A stretch of 64,000 nucleotides of DNA from Microbulbifer aggregans. GTDB lineage: Bacteria; Pseudomonadota; Gammaproteobacteria; Pseudomonadales; Cellvibrionaceae. A program made the position numbers and the translations under genes. Shown here in pieces: positions 37,323 to 48,000 of this stretch. How positions within the stretch are numbered: the stretch's first letter is position 1; every line of letters begins with the position of its first letter. The DNA is taken from assembly GCF_020524005.1 (NCBI RefSeq), contig NZ_JAIVKK010000005.1, positions 248,001-312,000 of the forward strand. The letters run 5' to 3'. The notes under the pieces were generated by a model, which saw nothing but the letters and a program-made list of their open reading frames with translations, did not search any database and had not been told where the DNA came from.

Positions 37323-37820
37323 TCAATCAAATTGCCCTGCGAAGAATTCCTTGATCGCGCCTGCCGCTTCGCGCGCACGATCTTCAAATTCGAGAAAATG
37401 GGGAATGAGCCTCGACTCTCTCCACCAGCCATCTTCCTCCACCGGTACCAGTGCAGGCGCAAAAATCAGTAACGCCAACACGATAATGCAGCCGCGAAAC
37501 AACCCAAACACCATACCCAGAACCCGGTCTGTACCTGAAAGCCCCGTGGCTTCAACAAAGGCAGACAGAGTCATATTGAGGCCGGCTCCGGCCAGCAGGG
37601 TAAAGATGAACAGGATGGCGAAGGCCGCAATGGCCTGTAATGATGGTGTATCGACAAGGTTGGAAAGCAGTGGCGCCAGCTGATCCCGGAACATCATTGC
37701 CACCACAAACGCCGCCACCCAGGTAAGCAGCGACAAGACTTCACGCACGAAGCCTCGGCTCATGCCGATGAGCGTGGAAATGGCCACGATTGCCAGAATG
37801 GTCCAGTCAGCCCAGTTCAT
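37323..37820 (-). CDS. cvpA: CvpA family membrane protein
   Basis: A 165-residue inner-membrane protein with about four helices. NWADWTILAIVAISTLIGMSRGFVREVLSLLTW at the N-terminus and DRVLGMVFGLFRGCIIVLAL in the second half are CvpA hallmarks. Named for colicin V production; the wider role in envelope homeostasis is not settled. It precedes purF by 69 bp and follows the SPOR-domain gene by 182 bp. Confidence 0.93.
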   Translation of the reverse strand: MNWADWTILAIVAISTLIGMSRGFVREVLSLLTWVAAFVVAMMFRDQLAPLLSNLVDTPSLQAIAAFAILFIFTLLAGAGLNMTLSAFVEATGLSGTDRVLGMVFGLFRGCIIVLALLIFAPALVPVEEDGWWRESRLIPHFLEFEDRAREAAGAIKEFFAGQFD

Positions 37821-38002
37821 TCAACCCTTACCTGCTACACGGCGGCTGCCGCGAAGAGCGCGCATTCTAACTTACCGACCGGAGCCCGTGAAGCAGTTCA
37901 CTCTGCGTATCACCAATATGCACAGTCTTTTAGGAAAACAGTGTTCTCCAGAAAGCGCTTTCGACTGTCTGTTCACACCGCTGGGGTTCAGCAAGATCCA
38001 GC

Positions 38003-38725
38003 TCAGACCTTGTATTTCAGCACCAGAGTCTGCGTATTGAGGAGTTTATCCAGCCGGCCTTTATCTGACTGGGCATCCGCCTTATCCAGTTTGGGGCCGA
38101 CAAATACGCGTACAAACCGACCTTTCGGCGTTTCAACCGAACGAGTGAATGCACGGAACCCGGCATCCAGCAACTTGCCTCGCATCCGGTCGGCACTGGC
38201 GACATCGCGATACGCACCAACCTGGACCACCCACCCCTCTGGCAGCCCCTGTTTGTCGAGACTGACTTTTTCTTCCGTCGCTTTTGCCGGCGCGGGCGTC
38301 GCCGCAGGTTCAGCCTGCTCAGCCGCCTGCGGCACTTTCGCCACGGGCTTAGCCTCTATGGCAGTCTTGTCTGCAGCGACATCCTTCGAAGAGTCGGCCA
38401 GTGGTGCGGCAGGGTCCGGCGCAGGAGCGCGCTGCTCCGCAAACTCCGGCTGGAACACTTCATTGACGGGCGGCGCTGGCGCGACCTCTTTGACCGGCTC
38501 GGGCTCGGCGATAACAATCGGCTGTATCGCCGGCGCCGGCGGAATCTGGCTGGTCACGTCGATATAGCGTGTACCCTGGCGATCAAACAGGGACGGCAGG
38601 AATATGACGGCCAACGCGGCCAATACCAACGCACCAATGATGCGCTGCTTTACCCCATCATTGAGGCGCTTGCGCGGCTTGCCGCCACTAGAAAATGCTT
38701 TCGGGTCACTGTCCCTGCTGGCCAT
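38003..38725 (-). CDS. SPOR domain protein, DedD-like
   Basis: A 240-residue cell-division-type protein. A cytoplasmic basic start is followed by a single membrane helix (about 28-45), a long Pro/Ala/Glu-rich periplasmic linker and a C-terminal SPOR domain (GWVVQVGAYRDVASADRMRGKLLDAGF, about 161-187; RVFVGPKLDKADA). SPOR domains bind denuded septal peptidoglycan. The ATG at 38725 fits the family; it overlaps the end of folC by 20 bp. The folC-dedD-cvpA-purF order matches many gammaproteobacteria. Confidence 0.88.
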   Translation of the reverse strand: MASRDSDPKAFSSGGKPRKRLNDGVKQRIIGALVLAALAVIFLPSLFDRQGTRYIDVTSQIPPAPAIQPIVIAEPEPVKEVAPAPPVNEVFQPEFAEQRAPAPDPAAPLADSSKDVAADKTAIEAKPVAKVPQAAEQAEPAATPAPAKATEEKVSLDKQGLPEGWVVQVGAYRDVASADRMRGKLLDAGFRAFTRSVETPKGRFVRVFVGPKLDKADAQSDKGRLDKLLNTQTLVLKYKV

Positions 38726-39977
38726 CACTGTCGTCTCGTATAAAGCCCAGTACTTCTGCAACGGTAAAGAAAGAACCGAAGACAAGCAACCTGTCACCCT
38801 CTTCCAGTTCCGCATGCAGGGATATCAGGCTTTCAGTGACTGGTGTACAGGCATCATAGATTCTTGCCGATGGGATGTCCGCCGCCGTCAAACCCGCAAG
38901 CAATTGTTCACAGCCGGCCGCACGCGGGTTGTCTGGCAACAGTGCCGGGTACCAGTGGTCCACCTTGGATGACAGCGGTGCCGCCAGCCCCGCAAGATCC
39001 TTGTCGGCCATGGCCGCGACCAGCGCCAGGGTGCGCCCTTTTACCGGGTGACGATCCAACCAGGCTGCCAGATATTCTGCGGCCGCCGGGTTATGCCCGA
39101 CATCCAGTACCAGATCCAGATCGCGCCAACGCACCTGCTGGCAACGCCCTGGCATGCGCAACGCGCCCAGCACCTCACAGGTCTGCTCAATACCCGGAAG
39201 CTCGCCGGCAATCGCGAGCGCCGCAAGCGCCGCCGCGACGCTGGGCGGTGGCAAATGAATGTCAGGAATCCCGAAAGCGAGAGCCGGCTCAGCAGTCAGG
39301 TCGAATTGCTGACTCTCCATCTTGAATTGATGGCCAATAAAATAGCTGTCGCAGTCCAGGTTACGAGCAGCATCCACTACGGATGCCGGCGGCTGGGGAT
39401 CGGCGCAGATAAATGTTTTCCCGGCTCGCAGGATGCCTGCTTTTTCACGCCCGATCGATTCCCGGTCATTGCCCAGCCAGGCTTCGTGATCCACGGCTAC
39501 GCTGGTGATGATGGCAATATCCGCATCCACCAGATTTACCGCATCCAGACGTCCGCCCAGACCAACCTCCAACAGCGCAAATTCAACACCCGCCTGCTTG
39601 AACAGCCAAAAGGCCGCCAGGGTGGTAAATTCGAAATACGTCAGACTGACTTCAGCGCGGGCAGTCTCAACCGCCTCGAAGGCCTCGATCAACTGCGCGT
39701 CGCTCACCTCCTCGGCCCCGATGCGAATCCGCTCGTTGAAGCGCAGCAAATGGGGGGAGCTGTAAGCCCCGGTGGTATGGCCGCCCGCGGTCAGCAGGGC
39801 CTCAAGGGTACGCACACAGCTGCCTTTGCCATTGGTTCCGGCAACGGTAATCACCCGCTGCGCGGGCACAGTCACATCGAGCTTGTGGGCCACACTGGAC
39901 ACCCGTTCGAGCCCCAGTTCTATTTCTGTCGGGTGCAGTTGTTCCAGGCGTGCCAGCCAGGATTGCAGATCGCGCAT
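38706..39977 (-). CDS. folC: Bifunctional folylpolyglutamate synthase/dihydrofolate synthase
   Basis: A 423-residue Mur-ligase-like ATP enzyme that adds glutamate to dihydropteroate and folates. The P-loop VAGTNGKGSCVRTLEALL lies at about residues 46-63; YSSPHLLRFNERI (folate loop) and LEVGLGGRLDAVNLVD follow. The C-terminal domain has VLDVGHNPAAAEYLA. The coding region overlaps the next gene by 20 bp. It follows accD by 88 bp, the pseudomonad order. Confidence 0.95.
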   Translation of the reverse strand: MRDLQSWLARLEQLHPTEIELGLERVSSVAHKLDVTVPAQRVITVAGTNGKGSCVRTLEALLTAGGHTTGAYSSPHLLRFNERIRIGAEEVSDAQLIEAFEAVETARAEVSLTYFEFTTLAAFWLFKQAGVEFALLEVGLGGRLDAVNLVDADIAIITSVAVDHEAWLGNDRESIGREKAGILRAGKTFICADPQPPASVVDAARNLDCDSYFIGHQFKMESQQFDLTAEPALAFGIPDIHLPPPSVAAALAALAIAGELPGIEQTCEVLGALRMPGRCQQVRWRDLDLVLDVGHNPAAAEYLAAWLDRHPVKGRTLALVAAMADKDLAGLAAPLSSKVDHWYPALLPDNPRAAGCEQLLAGLTAADIPSARIYDACTPVTESLISLHAELEEGDRLLVFGSFFTVAEVLGFIRDDSDGQQGQ

Positions 39978-40033
39978 GGGTATAGATCGGTAGTGAAAAG
40001 TGTGGGGATTTTAGTCGCGAATGGAGGCGGGGA

Positions 40034-40058
40034 CGAGCCCCGCGCGGTGCGGGGCTCG
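40034..40058 (-). terminator. GC-rich stem-loop between accD and folC
   Basis: CGAGCCCCGC at 40034-40043 pairs perfectly with GCGGGGCTCG at 40049-40058, 8 bp after the accD stop. No T run follows on the minus strand, so it may attenuate rather than end transcription. Confidence 0.6.
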
Positions 40059-40065
40059 TAGAGCA

Positions 40066-40920
40066 TCAGTTGTTGGTGAGTTTACCCAGAATGCGGCTCA
40101 CCGTATTGCGCATGTCATGGCGCGGAATAATCATATCTATGGCACCGTGATCCAGCAGGAACTCAGCGCGCTGGAAACCTTTCGGCAGTTTCTGGCGAAT
40201 GGTTTGCTCGATGATATTCGGTCCGGCAAAACCCGCGCGTGCGCCCGGTTCTGCAGCATTGATGTCGCCAAGAAGCGCCAGCGAGGCAGAGACCCCACCA
40301 TAGACAGGGTCTGTCATGATGGAAATGTAGGGCACGCCCGCCATTCGCAATTTTTCCAGCACTGCCGATGTTTTTGCCATCTGCATCAGGGAGATCAACG
40401 CTTCCTGCATGCGCGCGCCACCGGTCGCAGAGAAGCAAACCAGGGGAATGTTTTCATCCAGTGCACGCTGGGCAGCGCGGGTAAATTTCTCACCCACCAC
40501 ATAACCCATAGAGCCACCGTGGAAAGCAAACTCGAAAGCTACCGCCACCAGCGGTTTGCCTTCAAGCAGGCCCTGCATGGCGATCAGGGCATCTTTTTCA
40601 CCGGTCGCTTTTTGCGCTTGGGTCAGACGATCCTTGTACTTCTTCACGTCTTTAAACTTGAGACGGTCAACTGGCTCCACATCCGTGGCCAGCTCTTCCC
40701 GGTGATCCGGATCGAGGAAAATATCCAGGCGCTTGCGCGCACCAATACGGAAGTGGTGCTCACACTTCGGACAAACGTCCAGGTTGCGCTCCAGCTCAGG
40801 ACGGTAAAGCGTGGCATCACACTTGACGCACTTTTTCCAGACACCTTCAGGAACCTTGCTCGCGCCAGTACGGCGCTCGGTGCGAATCACCGCGGGAACA
40901 ATCTTTTCTAACCAGCTCAT
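40066..40920 (-). CDS. accD: Acetyl-CoA carboxylase carboxyltransferase subunit beta
   Basis: A 284-residue subunit that with AccA transfers CO2 from biotin to acetyl-CoA, the first step of fatty acid synthesis. The N-terminal zinc ribbon [16 protein letters not shown] then VCPKC holds four cysteines. The crotonase-fold core has [18 protein letters not shown] and [12 protein letters not shown]. The ATG at 40920 gives the conserved MSWLEKI start. It lies 202 bp after trpA; trpA-accD-folC linkage is common. Confidence 0.96.
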   Translation of the reverse strand: MSWLEKIVPAVIRTERRTGASKVPEGVWKKCVKCDATLYRPELERNLDVCPKCEHHFRIGARKRLDIFLDPDHREELATDVEPVDRLKFKDVKKYKDRLTQAQKATGEKDALIAMQGLLEGKPLVAVAFEFAFHGGSMGYVVGEKFTRAAQRALDENIPLVCFSATGGARMQEALISLMQMAKTSAVLEKLRMAGVPYISIMTDPVYGGVSASLALLGDINAAEPGARAGFAGPNIIEQTIRQKLPKGFQRAEFLLDHGAIDMIIPRHDMRNTVSRILGKLTNN

Positions 40921-41122
40921 TCTGTTTCCAATATCCAATGCTTGGCCGTCTTATGCTTGGTGGACGCCCCATCAGAGGCGCCTACCCTGCGGCCAGACAA
41001 ATAGTAAGTGACCAATAATTCTGAAACCGCGAATTAAACCACTTTAACAGGTTTCGCTGCTGGCCAGTTAAGCCGCAACCATGGCCTTTCTGGCCACAGA
41101 CTCACCAGCCGGGTCTCAGCGC

Positions 41123-41944
41123 TCAGCTATCAAGTGCTGCGCGCATTTCTCCCACCATGGCACCGATACGGTCTTTGGCGGCAGCCCCATCAACGGATTC
41201 GCCAATCGCCGATACCAGCACACTGCCCACGACCGCACCATCACCTTCGGCGCTCACCGCTTTGGCAGAAGCGCCGTCTTTGATACCAAAACCAACGCAC
41301 ACCGGCAAATCTGTGTGGCGACGAATTCGGCCCAGGTTTTCCCGTACAGAGTCCAGATCCAGGTGCCCGGCTCCGGTCACACCTTTCAGGGAGACATAGT
41401 AGACAAAGCCACTGGCCAGGCGCGTAATCTGTTCGATACGCGCATCACTGCTGGTGGGCGTCAGCAGGAAAATATTGCGCAAATCGCGGGCCTGCAGCAG
41501 TGCGTTTAGCGGGCCCGCCTCTTCTGCCGGCAGGTCCACCGTCAGAGCGCCGTCGGCCCCAGCCTCCTGCAGCCCGTCCGCAAAAGCTTCCAACCCCATC
41601 TTCACGATCGGGTTGGCATACCCCATCAGAATGACCGGGGTATCGGCGTCACGATTGCGGAACTCTTTTACCAGCTCCAGACATTTGCGCAGAGATGCCT
41701 TGTTTTCCAGCGCGCGCTCATGGCCTTTCTGGATCACCGGCCCTTCCGCCATCGGGTCAGAGAAAGGCACACCTAACTCGATCAGGTCCGAACCACTCGC
41801 CACCAGCTGATGCATCAGGGCAACGGTATTTTCGAGCCCCCCATCTCCGGCCACGATATAGGTGACCAACGCCTTGCGGCCCTCACCGCGCAACTGGGCA
41901 AAGCGGCGGTCAATTCTGTTTTCCTGTTTGCTTTCCAGGCTCAT
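41123..41944 (-). CDS. trpA: Tryptophan synthase alpha chain
   Basis: A 273-residue TIM barrel that cleaves indoleglycerol phosphate to indole. LIELGVPFSDPMAEGPVIQ (about 47-65) holds the catalytic Glu and Asp equivalents of E. coli Glu49 and Asp60, and the phosphate-site region FGIKDGASAKAV lies near 208. AGGAGT precedes the ATG at 41944. It follows trpB by 10 bp and works as the alpha2beta2 complex with it. Confidence 0.96.
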   Translation of the reverse strand: MSLESKQENRIDRRFAQLRGEGRKALVTYIVAGDGGLENTVALMHQLVASGSDLIELGVPFSDPMAEGPVIQKGHERALENKASLRKCLELVKEFRNRDADTPVILMGYANPIVKMGLEAFADGLQEAGADGALTVDLPAEEAGPLNALLQARDLRNIFLLTPTSSDARIEQITRLASGFVYYVSLKGVTGAGHLDLDSVRENLGRIRRHTDLPVCVGFGIKDGASAKAVSAEGDGAVVGSVLVSAIGESVDGAAAKDRIGAMVGEMRAALDS

Positions 41945-41954
41945 GGCGTCACTC

Positions 41955-43175
41955 CTAGACTTCGATGCCATCGATGGCGGCTACGGTAAAGATATCCTTG
42001 TCGCCACGACCGGACAGGTTGACCACAATATTCTGCTCAGGCGACATAGTCGCAGCCAACTTGAGACCGTAGGCCACCGCGTGACTGGACTCCAGTGCCG
42101 GCAAAATACCTTCTGTGCGGGTGAGCTGACGGAAAGCGGCCAGCGCTTCGTCGTCATTGGCCGCCACATATTCCACACGGCCAATATCTTTCAACCAGGC
42201 GTGCTCCGGACCGACACCCGGATAATCGAGACCGGCAGACACCGAGTGGGTTTCGATAATCTGGCCGTCCTCATCTTCCATCAGATAGGTACGATTACCG
42301 TGCAGGACACCCGGCACACCCACGTTCAGGGGCGCCGCGTGATGCCCGGTTTCAATGCCTTCTCCACCAGCCTCGACGCCGTACATTTTCACGGATTCGT
42401 CAGCGAGGAACGGGTGGAACAGGCCAATCGCATTAGAGCCACCACCAACGCAGGCCACCAGCGCATCCGGCAACTGGCCGAACTGCTCCAGGCTCTGGCG
42501 CCGGGCCTCGCGGCCAATCACGGAATTGAAATCGCGCACCAGCTGCGGGTAAGGATGGGGACCAGCAACGGTACCGATAATGTAAAAGGTGTCGTCCACA
42601 TTGGTGACCCAGTCCCGCATGGCTTCGTTCATCGCGTCTTTCAGGGTCTTGGAGCCGGACTCCACCGGGATCACCTCGGCACCCAACAGCTTCATGCGGT
42701 ACACATTCGGCGACTGGCGTTTGACGTCTTCAGCCCCCATGTAAACGGCACACTTCAGCCCCAGGCGCGCAGCCACGGTCGCGGTCGCCACACCATGCTG
42801 ACCGGCACCGGTCTCAGCGATTACACGACTTTTACCGCTGTGTTTGGCCAGCAGGGCCTGGCCAACCGTGTTGTTAACCTTGTGCGCACCAGTGTGATTG
42901 AGATCTTCCCGCTTCAGCCAAATACGCGCACCGCCGGCCGACGCGGTGAGGCGCTCCGCCAAATACAATGGCGACGGACGACCGACATAGTGGGCCAGGT
43001 CGTAATCAAAGGCCGCGATGAACTCGGGATCCGTTTTGAGCCGCTGATACATTTCCTGCAGCTCGTCGAGCGCGCTGATAAGCGTCTCGGATACGAAGCG
43101 ACCGCCGAATTCCCCAAAATGCCCGCGGGCATCCGGGTAAGCGCCATAGTCGATTGGCGAATTGGGTTTACTCAC
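41955..43175 (-). CDS. trpB: Tryptophan synthase beta chain
   Basis: A 406-residue PLP enzyme that joins indole and serine. [16 protein letters not shown] holds the PLP lysine near residue 95, and [15 protein letters not shown] is the phosphate-binding loop. N-terminal [15 protein letters not shown] is a family hallmark. It overlaps trpF by 4 bp (ATGA) and is followed by trpA. The trpF-trpB-trpA run lacks the early trp genes, which must lie elsewhere. Confidence 0.97.
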   Translation of the reverse strand: MSKPNSPIDYGAYPDARGHFGEFGGRFVSETLISALDELQEMYQRLKTDPEFIAAFDYDLAHYVGRPSPLYLAERLTASAGGARIWLKREDLNHTGAHKVNNTVGQALLAKHSGKSRVIAETGAGQHGVATATVAARLGLKCAVYMGAEDVKRQSPNVYRMKLLGAEVIPVESGSKTLKDAMNEAMRDWVTNVDDTFYIIGTVAGPHPYPQLVRDFNSVIGREARRQSLEQFGQLPDALVACVGGGSNAIGLFHPFLADESVKMYGVEAGGEGIETGHHAAPLNVGVPGVLHGNRTYLMEDEDGQIIETHSVSAGLDYPGVGPEHAWLKDIGRVEYVAANDDEALAAFRQLTRTEGILPALESSHAVAYGLKLAATMSPEQNIVVNLSGRGDKDIFTVAAIDGIEV

Positions 43176-43828
43176 TGCTCAAACTCCTTGTGTAAATTCT
43201 GTTCGACAACAGCCGAACGCGCGGCACGAATAAACGCGCGAACTTTTTGTGGGTCCTTGCGCCCCGGCGCAGATTCCACGCCACCGCTTACATCCACGGC
43301 CTGCGGCCTCGCAGCCTCGATGGCTTCAGCCACATTGCCCGGCGTCAAGCCTCCGGCAAGGATCACATGCCGACCATTGCGAGCGGCATCCCGAGGCACT
43401 CGCTGCCAGTCAAAAGTGTCACCTGTACCGCCGGGCACCCCTTTGCGGTACGCATCAAGCAGGATCCCCCGGGCATCCGGATACGCAGCTATAGCTTCCA
43501 CCGGATTCAATTCGGGCTTCATACGGATCGCTTTGATATAGGGGCGATGGAATTGACGGCAGTAGGGAGCTGTCTCGCTGCCGTGAAATTGCAGCAAATT
43601 CAGGGGCACCTGACCCAGCACCCGCTCCACCTGCTCGGGGTGTGCATCCACAAACAGCCCGGTAAGCACCGCAAATGGGGAAACTGCGCGTGCAATCTCT
43701 GCCGCCTGCTCCAGTGTTACATTGCGGGGGCTAGGCGGATAAAACACGAGGCCGAGCGCATCCGCACCGGCATCAACCGCCAATAATGCATCTTCAATAG
43801 AAGTGATTCCGCAGATTTTTACGCGCAT
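43172..43828 (-). CDS. trpF: Phosphoribosylanthranilate isomerase
   Basis: A 218-residue TIM barrel for the third dedicated step of tryptophan synthesis. The catalytic cysteine is in the N-terminal [43 protein letters not shown] and [16 protein letters not shown] are family blocks. It starts the trpFBA unit, 165 bp downstream of truA; no leader peptide or tryptophan-rich attenuator was seen in that gap. Confidence 0.95.
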   Translation of the reverse strand: MRVKICGITSIEDALLAVDAGADALGLVFYPPSPRNVTLEQAAEIARAVSPFAVLTGLFVDAHPEQVERVLGQVPLNLLQFHGSETAPYCRQFHRPYIKAIRMKPELNPVEAIAAYPDARGILLDAYRKGVPGGTGDTFDWQRVPRDAARNGRHVILAGGLTPGNVAEAIEAARPQAVDVSGGVESAPGRKDPQKVRAFIRAARSAVVEQNLHKEFEQ

Positions 43829-43992
43829 AGTCCGTCAACCGCAGATACCGCCAGACCGACATCAGTCACAAAAACCGCAACGCCAATGGCCTGACAGCAG
43901 ACATAATCAGGGAGCTCGGGATACTAGCAGATCACCGGAGTTGGTGGAACGCATGAGTCAGCTAACTGCTGTCCCACCACACGAATTCGCGC

Positions 43993-44916
43993 TTACGGCT
44001 GTGGCAGACCACCCAGGGGCAATGGTACCAGCAGCGGTCCAGGCTCGCGGTCGGGCAACGTAAACTCAGGCGGATACTCCACATCAACCAGATACAGCCC
44101 ATGGGGTGGCGCCGTCACTCCGGCCGCACTGCGATCACGAGCCGCGAGTACCGTGCGCACCCAATCCGGCGACTGGTCACCCCGCCCTACCGCCATCAAC
44201 ACCCCGGCGATGTTCCGCACCATATGGTGCAGAAATGCAGTGGCACTCACTTCCAAAACAATCAATTGGCCAACGCGCCCAATATCCAACTGAATCAGCC
44301 GACGCACCGGCGACTTCGCCTGACACTGGGCGGCACGAAAGCTACTGAAATCGTGCTCACCGACCAGATGGGCAGCGCCAGCGCGCATCGCATCCATATC
44401 CAGGTGGCGCTCAGTCCAGGTTACTTCCGTCGCCGCCTGCGCGGAGCGGGTCGGGGCGCTGTGGATCAGGTAGCGGTATGTTCGACGCTTCGCCGAAAAA
44501 CGAGCGTGAAACTGGGGCGGCATCTCCTGCGCCCAATGCACCCTGACATCAAACGGCATCTGCGTATTAACGCCCTGAATCCAGGCCTTGGCCGGCCGAA
44601 TCGCCCGGGTATCGAAGTGAATCACCTGCCCGGTGGCGTGGACACCAGCATCGGTCCGCCCGGCGCACACCAGTGTTACCGGCTCCGCCGCGACTTTGGA
44701 CAACGCCTGCTCAAGGGTCTCCTGCACTGTCTGCCGGTCGTGCTTTTGCTTTTGGAAACCGCGCATGCGGGTACCGCAATACTCGACTCCCAAGGCTATT
44801 CGCCGCACACCTTCGGGCAGCGCCTCCCCGGCCGGAACTTCACCATTGGGTTTATATTCGTAGCGTGTTTTCATCGATATCGCTGAATCGTCAGGCCTGT
44901 CACTACTGCTCTGCAT
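43993..44916 (-). CDS. truA: tRNA pseudouridine(38-40) synthase
   Basis: A protein of up to 307 residues that makes pseudouridine in the anticodon stem. The catalytic aspartate is in VCAGRTDAGVHATGQVIHF. RRTYRYLI, FHHMVRNI-like FLHHMVRNIAG and GDFSSFRA-like HDFSSFRAAQ blocks are present. Two starts are possible: ATG at 44916 or ATG at 44874 (293 residues). Neither has a convincing ribosome site, so the first is given tentatively. It lies after fimV, as in Pseudomonas. Confidence 0.93.
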   Translation of the reverse strand: MQSSSDRPDDSAISMKTRYEYKPNGEVPAGEALPEGVRRIALGVEYCGTRMRGFQKQKHDRQTVQETLEQALSKVAAEPVTLVCAGRTDAGVHATGQVIHFDTRAIRPAKAWIQGVNTQMPFDVRVHWAQEMPPQFHARFSAKRRTYRYLIHSAPTRSAQAATEVTWTERHLDMDAMRAGAAHLVGEHDFSSFRAAQCQAKSPVRRLIQLDIGRVGQLIVLEVSATAFLHHMVRNIAGVLMAVGRGDQSPDWVRTVLAARDRSAAGVTAPPHGLYLVDVEYPPEFTLPDREPGPLLVPLPLGGLPQP

Positions 44917-44940
44917 CCAAGCTTAGAAGCACCATTCGCC

Positions 44941-44972
44941 AAAAAGAAAAGACCCCGCACATGTGCGGGGTC
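44941..44972 (-). terminator. Rho-independent terminator of fimV
   Basis: A perfect palindrome, GACCCCGCACA with TGTGCGGGGTC, at 44951-44972 is followed on the minus strand by a T-rich run (A-rich on plus at 44941-44950). It starts 28 bp after the fimV stop. Confidence 0.92.
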
Positions 44973-45000
44973 AATAGTGTTGTCGTAAACGACTGGAAAC

Positions 45001-48000
45001 TTAACTCATGCGCTCAAGAAGCTCTTTTGCCCGCTGCTGTTGCTCACCAGCGGCTTCCTCGACGACTTCGCCGAGGATTTCACGAGCGCCATCTTTATCA
45101 CCCATTTCAAGGTAGGCCTGGGCCAGCTCGAGCTTGGTGCTGACTTCATCACCGCCTTCCAGCAGGTTGAGCTCGGAATCCAGATCGCCTTCCAGGTCAA
45201 ACCCCAGGTCCTCAAAGCTCTCTCCGTCCTGCTGCGCCGCAGGCTGGGCGGGGGCAGTTACCTGAGCGACATCCCTTGCCGGCGCTGCCTCAACAGCCAC
45301 ATCGGTCTGAGGCTCGAGATCTTCACCAAGGTCCAGATCACCAAGATCGATGGAATCCAGATCCAGGCCATCAAAATCACCACCGAAACTATCAAGTTCG
45401 TCATCGTCAAACGACAATTCCGCAGACTGACCAGCATCCACTGACGGCTCGGCGTCGATTCCGGTATCAGTGTCGCCGGAATCCAGGCTCAACTCGTCGG
45501 CATCATCCATCGGCGACAGGTCGAGATCAAATTCAAGGCCGCCCTGCTCCTCTTCGTTCGCTTCTGCATTGGCGATGGGCTCGCCAGACTCGGCGCTGAA
45601 ATCGCTGTCGAGATCCAGACCATCCAGATCCAGCTCGCCGCCAGCCATCAGGTCGTCGAGGTTAAAGTCATCGCCATCACCGGCATCCGCGCCCTGCCCG
45701 GCTGACTCCGGTGCCGAATCAAGATCCAGTTCGCCGCCCAGATCCAGGTCATCACCGAGGTCCAGATCCAGCGAAAACTCATCGCTTTCCGCTTCTGCCG
45801 AACCGGCAGACACCGCATCGTCAGAGCCCAGCTCCAGATTCAGGTCGTCCAGCAGTGCGAGATCCTCATCACCCTGCGACCCTTCACCGGCCACTACCGT
45901 TTTGTCGGCACCGGAAAACTCTTCGAGATCATCAAAAGAGGCTGAGACATCAAAATCATCATCAAGACCGCCATCCAGGTCCGCACCCATGTCATCCAAC
46001 TGGGCAGCTTCCAGGGATTCGCTGGAAAAATCATTCTCGGGCGCTTCAAACGGCCCGGCATCAGCGATGGTTTCACGCAGACGCGCGGCGCGGTCAGCCG
46101 CAGGCCCGTCGCTGTAACTCAGCAGCTGGCGGTAGTGATCATCAAAGCTGGCTGCGTTCTGCTGCTGGGCGTAAACCTCAAGGAGCATCAGGCGCGCGTC
46201 AATATTGCCGGGTGCAGTGCCAAGGCCGGCCAGCAGTTTGCTTTCCGCTTCAGGGTATTGCCCCAGAGACAGGTGGATTTCCGCTTCTGCCACCGGGTCG
46301 CCAGTTTCCACTTCGCCAAGCTGGTCCAGATCGAAGCTGCTGTCCGCTTCCAGCTCTTCCACGGCAGACAGGTGATCCAGCTCATCCGTATTTTCGTCGG
46401 AATCTGCTGCAGCGCGCGCAGCCGCCATTTCAGCCTCAACCTGGCGAATGGCCTCCTCTTCTTCCTTGCGACGACGCCAGGTAATGAATCCGAAAATACC
46501 TACCAGCAGTACACCCGCGCCAGCGCCAATCAGCTGGATGTTATCCATCAGACGCTCGACCAGTGTCGGTTCAGACTTGGTTTGCACCACAACGACACGG
46601 TTGCGCGCGTCGTCCGCCTCGGCCTGCTCTTCTGCAGTAACTTCAGGCTCTTCAACCTGCTCGGCTTCGCCGACAGGCGCTACTTCTTCGGTTTCGAGAG
46701 GCGACTCGTCTGAAACCTCTTCTTCGGAGAATTCAGCAGAATCATTGAGCGCACTGGTTTCGGACATTTCGTCGGCTTGTGCCGCCGCATCCTGAACCGC
46801 CCGCAGCTCCTCATTGGAAACGTCTACCAGCTGCTCCATGGTATCGATCTGCTCGTTGAGCTCACCAATACGCTCCTGCAGCTCAGCGTTCTCCAGCTGG
46901 GATTTATCCAGTTCTTCTTCGGTGACAGCCAGCTCGCCTTCCAGCGCTTCACTGTCACTTGCGCCACTGCCGCTGCCGGAGATCACAGACTCGTTATCTC
47001 CCGGCGCGGCCAGGGAAACGCGACCTTCGACAGACTCTGATTCGACAGTCTCTTCTGCTGCTGCACGGCCGTCCAGCGGTGCACCCAGAGCGCTGTCGCC
47101 AACGCGCTCGCGCCAGGCGTCGTTCTGGGTTGCCACTTCGGAAACCGCGTCAGTGCGGCTGAGCGTGCGCACTTCATCTGTGGTAGGCAGGCGCAGTACC
47201 GCGCCCTTCTTCAACAGATTGATATTGTTATTGATGAACGCTTCCGGGTTCAGACGCTGAATCGCCAGCATAGTCTGCTGAACGGACACTTCGCGGCTCT
47301 CGCGGCTGTCACGGGCGATTTCCCACAGGGTCTTGTTGGCCTCAACTGGGCCATATACCCGGCTGCCAGTATCGGCAGGCGTTTCAAATTCTGACTCGTT
47401 GAAAATCTCCGCCGGGTCCTGCACCTGAGGCTCAGGCTGAACCGGAGTTTGCTCAACCGGTGCGGGCGCCGCTTCTTCAGCTGGAGCCTGAACGGGCTCA
47501 GGCGCGCGCTGCACGGTCGGTTTCAGCGGCTGCTGCACTGTTGGATCCCTGCGCACTTGCTGGCGTTCGCGCTCAGCCGCACGTACGGGCTGGGAAGCCG
47601 TATTGGTGGAGAATGCCGGCAGGTCCATCAGCAGGGTGTATTCCCGCAACAGACGGCCGCTCGGCCAGCGGGTCTCAACCAGGAAATTCAGGAAAGGTTC
47701 GCGGATGGGGGCACGACTGGAGATACGGATAACCGGTGCGTTTCCGGAGTAGTCCACCTCAAAGCGGAGCTCGCTCAGAAGATAGGCGCGATCCACACCG
47801 GCGCGATCAAAATCTTCCTCACTGGCGAGACGCACTTTGATCTCACTGTCACCCAGACCGCGGGTTTGCAGCAGCTTGATTTCAGCGTTGAGTGGTTGAT
47901 TCAATGTTGAGTTCAGCTTGATCTCGCCAAGACCAAGTGCCAGAGCCCCATTGCCACCCAGTGCGCTGACCAGTCCAACCGCAAGTGCCAGCTTTTGCAC

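Noticed and set aside
41862..43541. A 559-codon plus-strand frame opposite trpB and trpF
   Set aside because: It is antisense to well-conserved genes, rich in His/Arg/Gln, has no recognisable domain and arises from GC-skewed codon use of the real genes.
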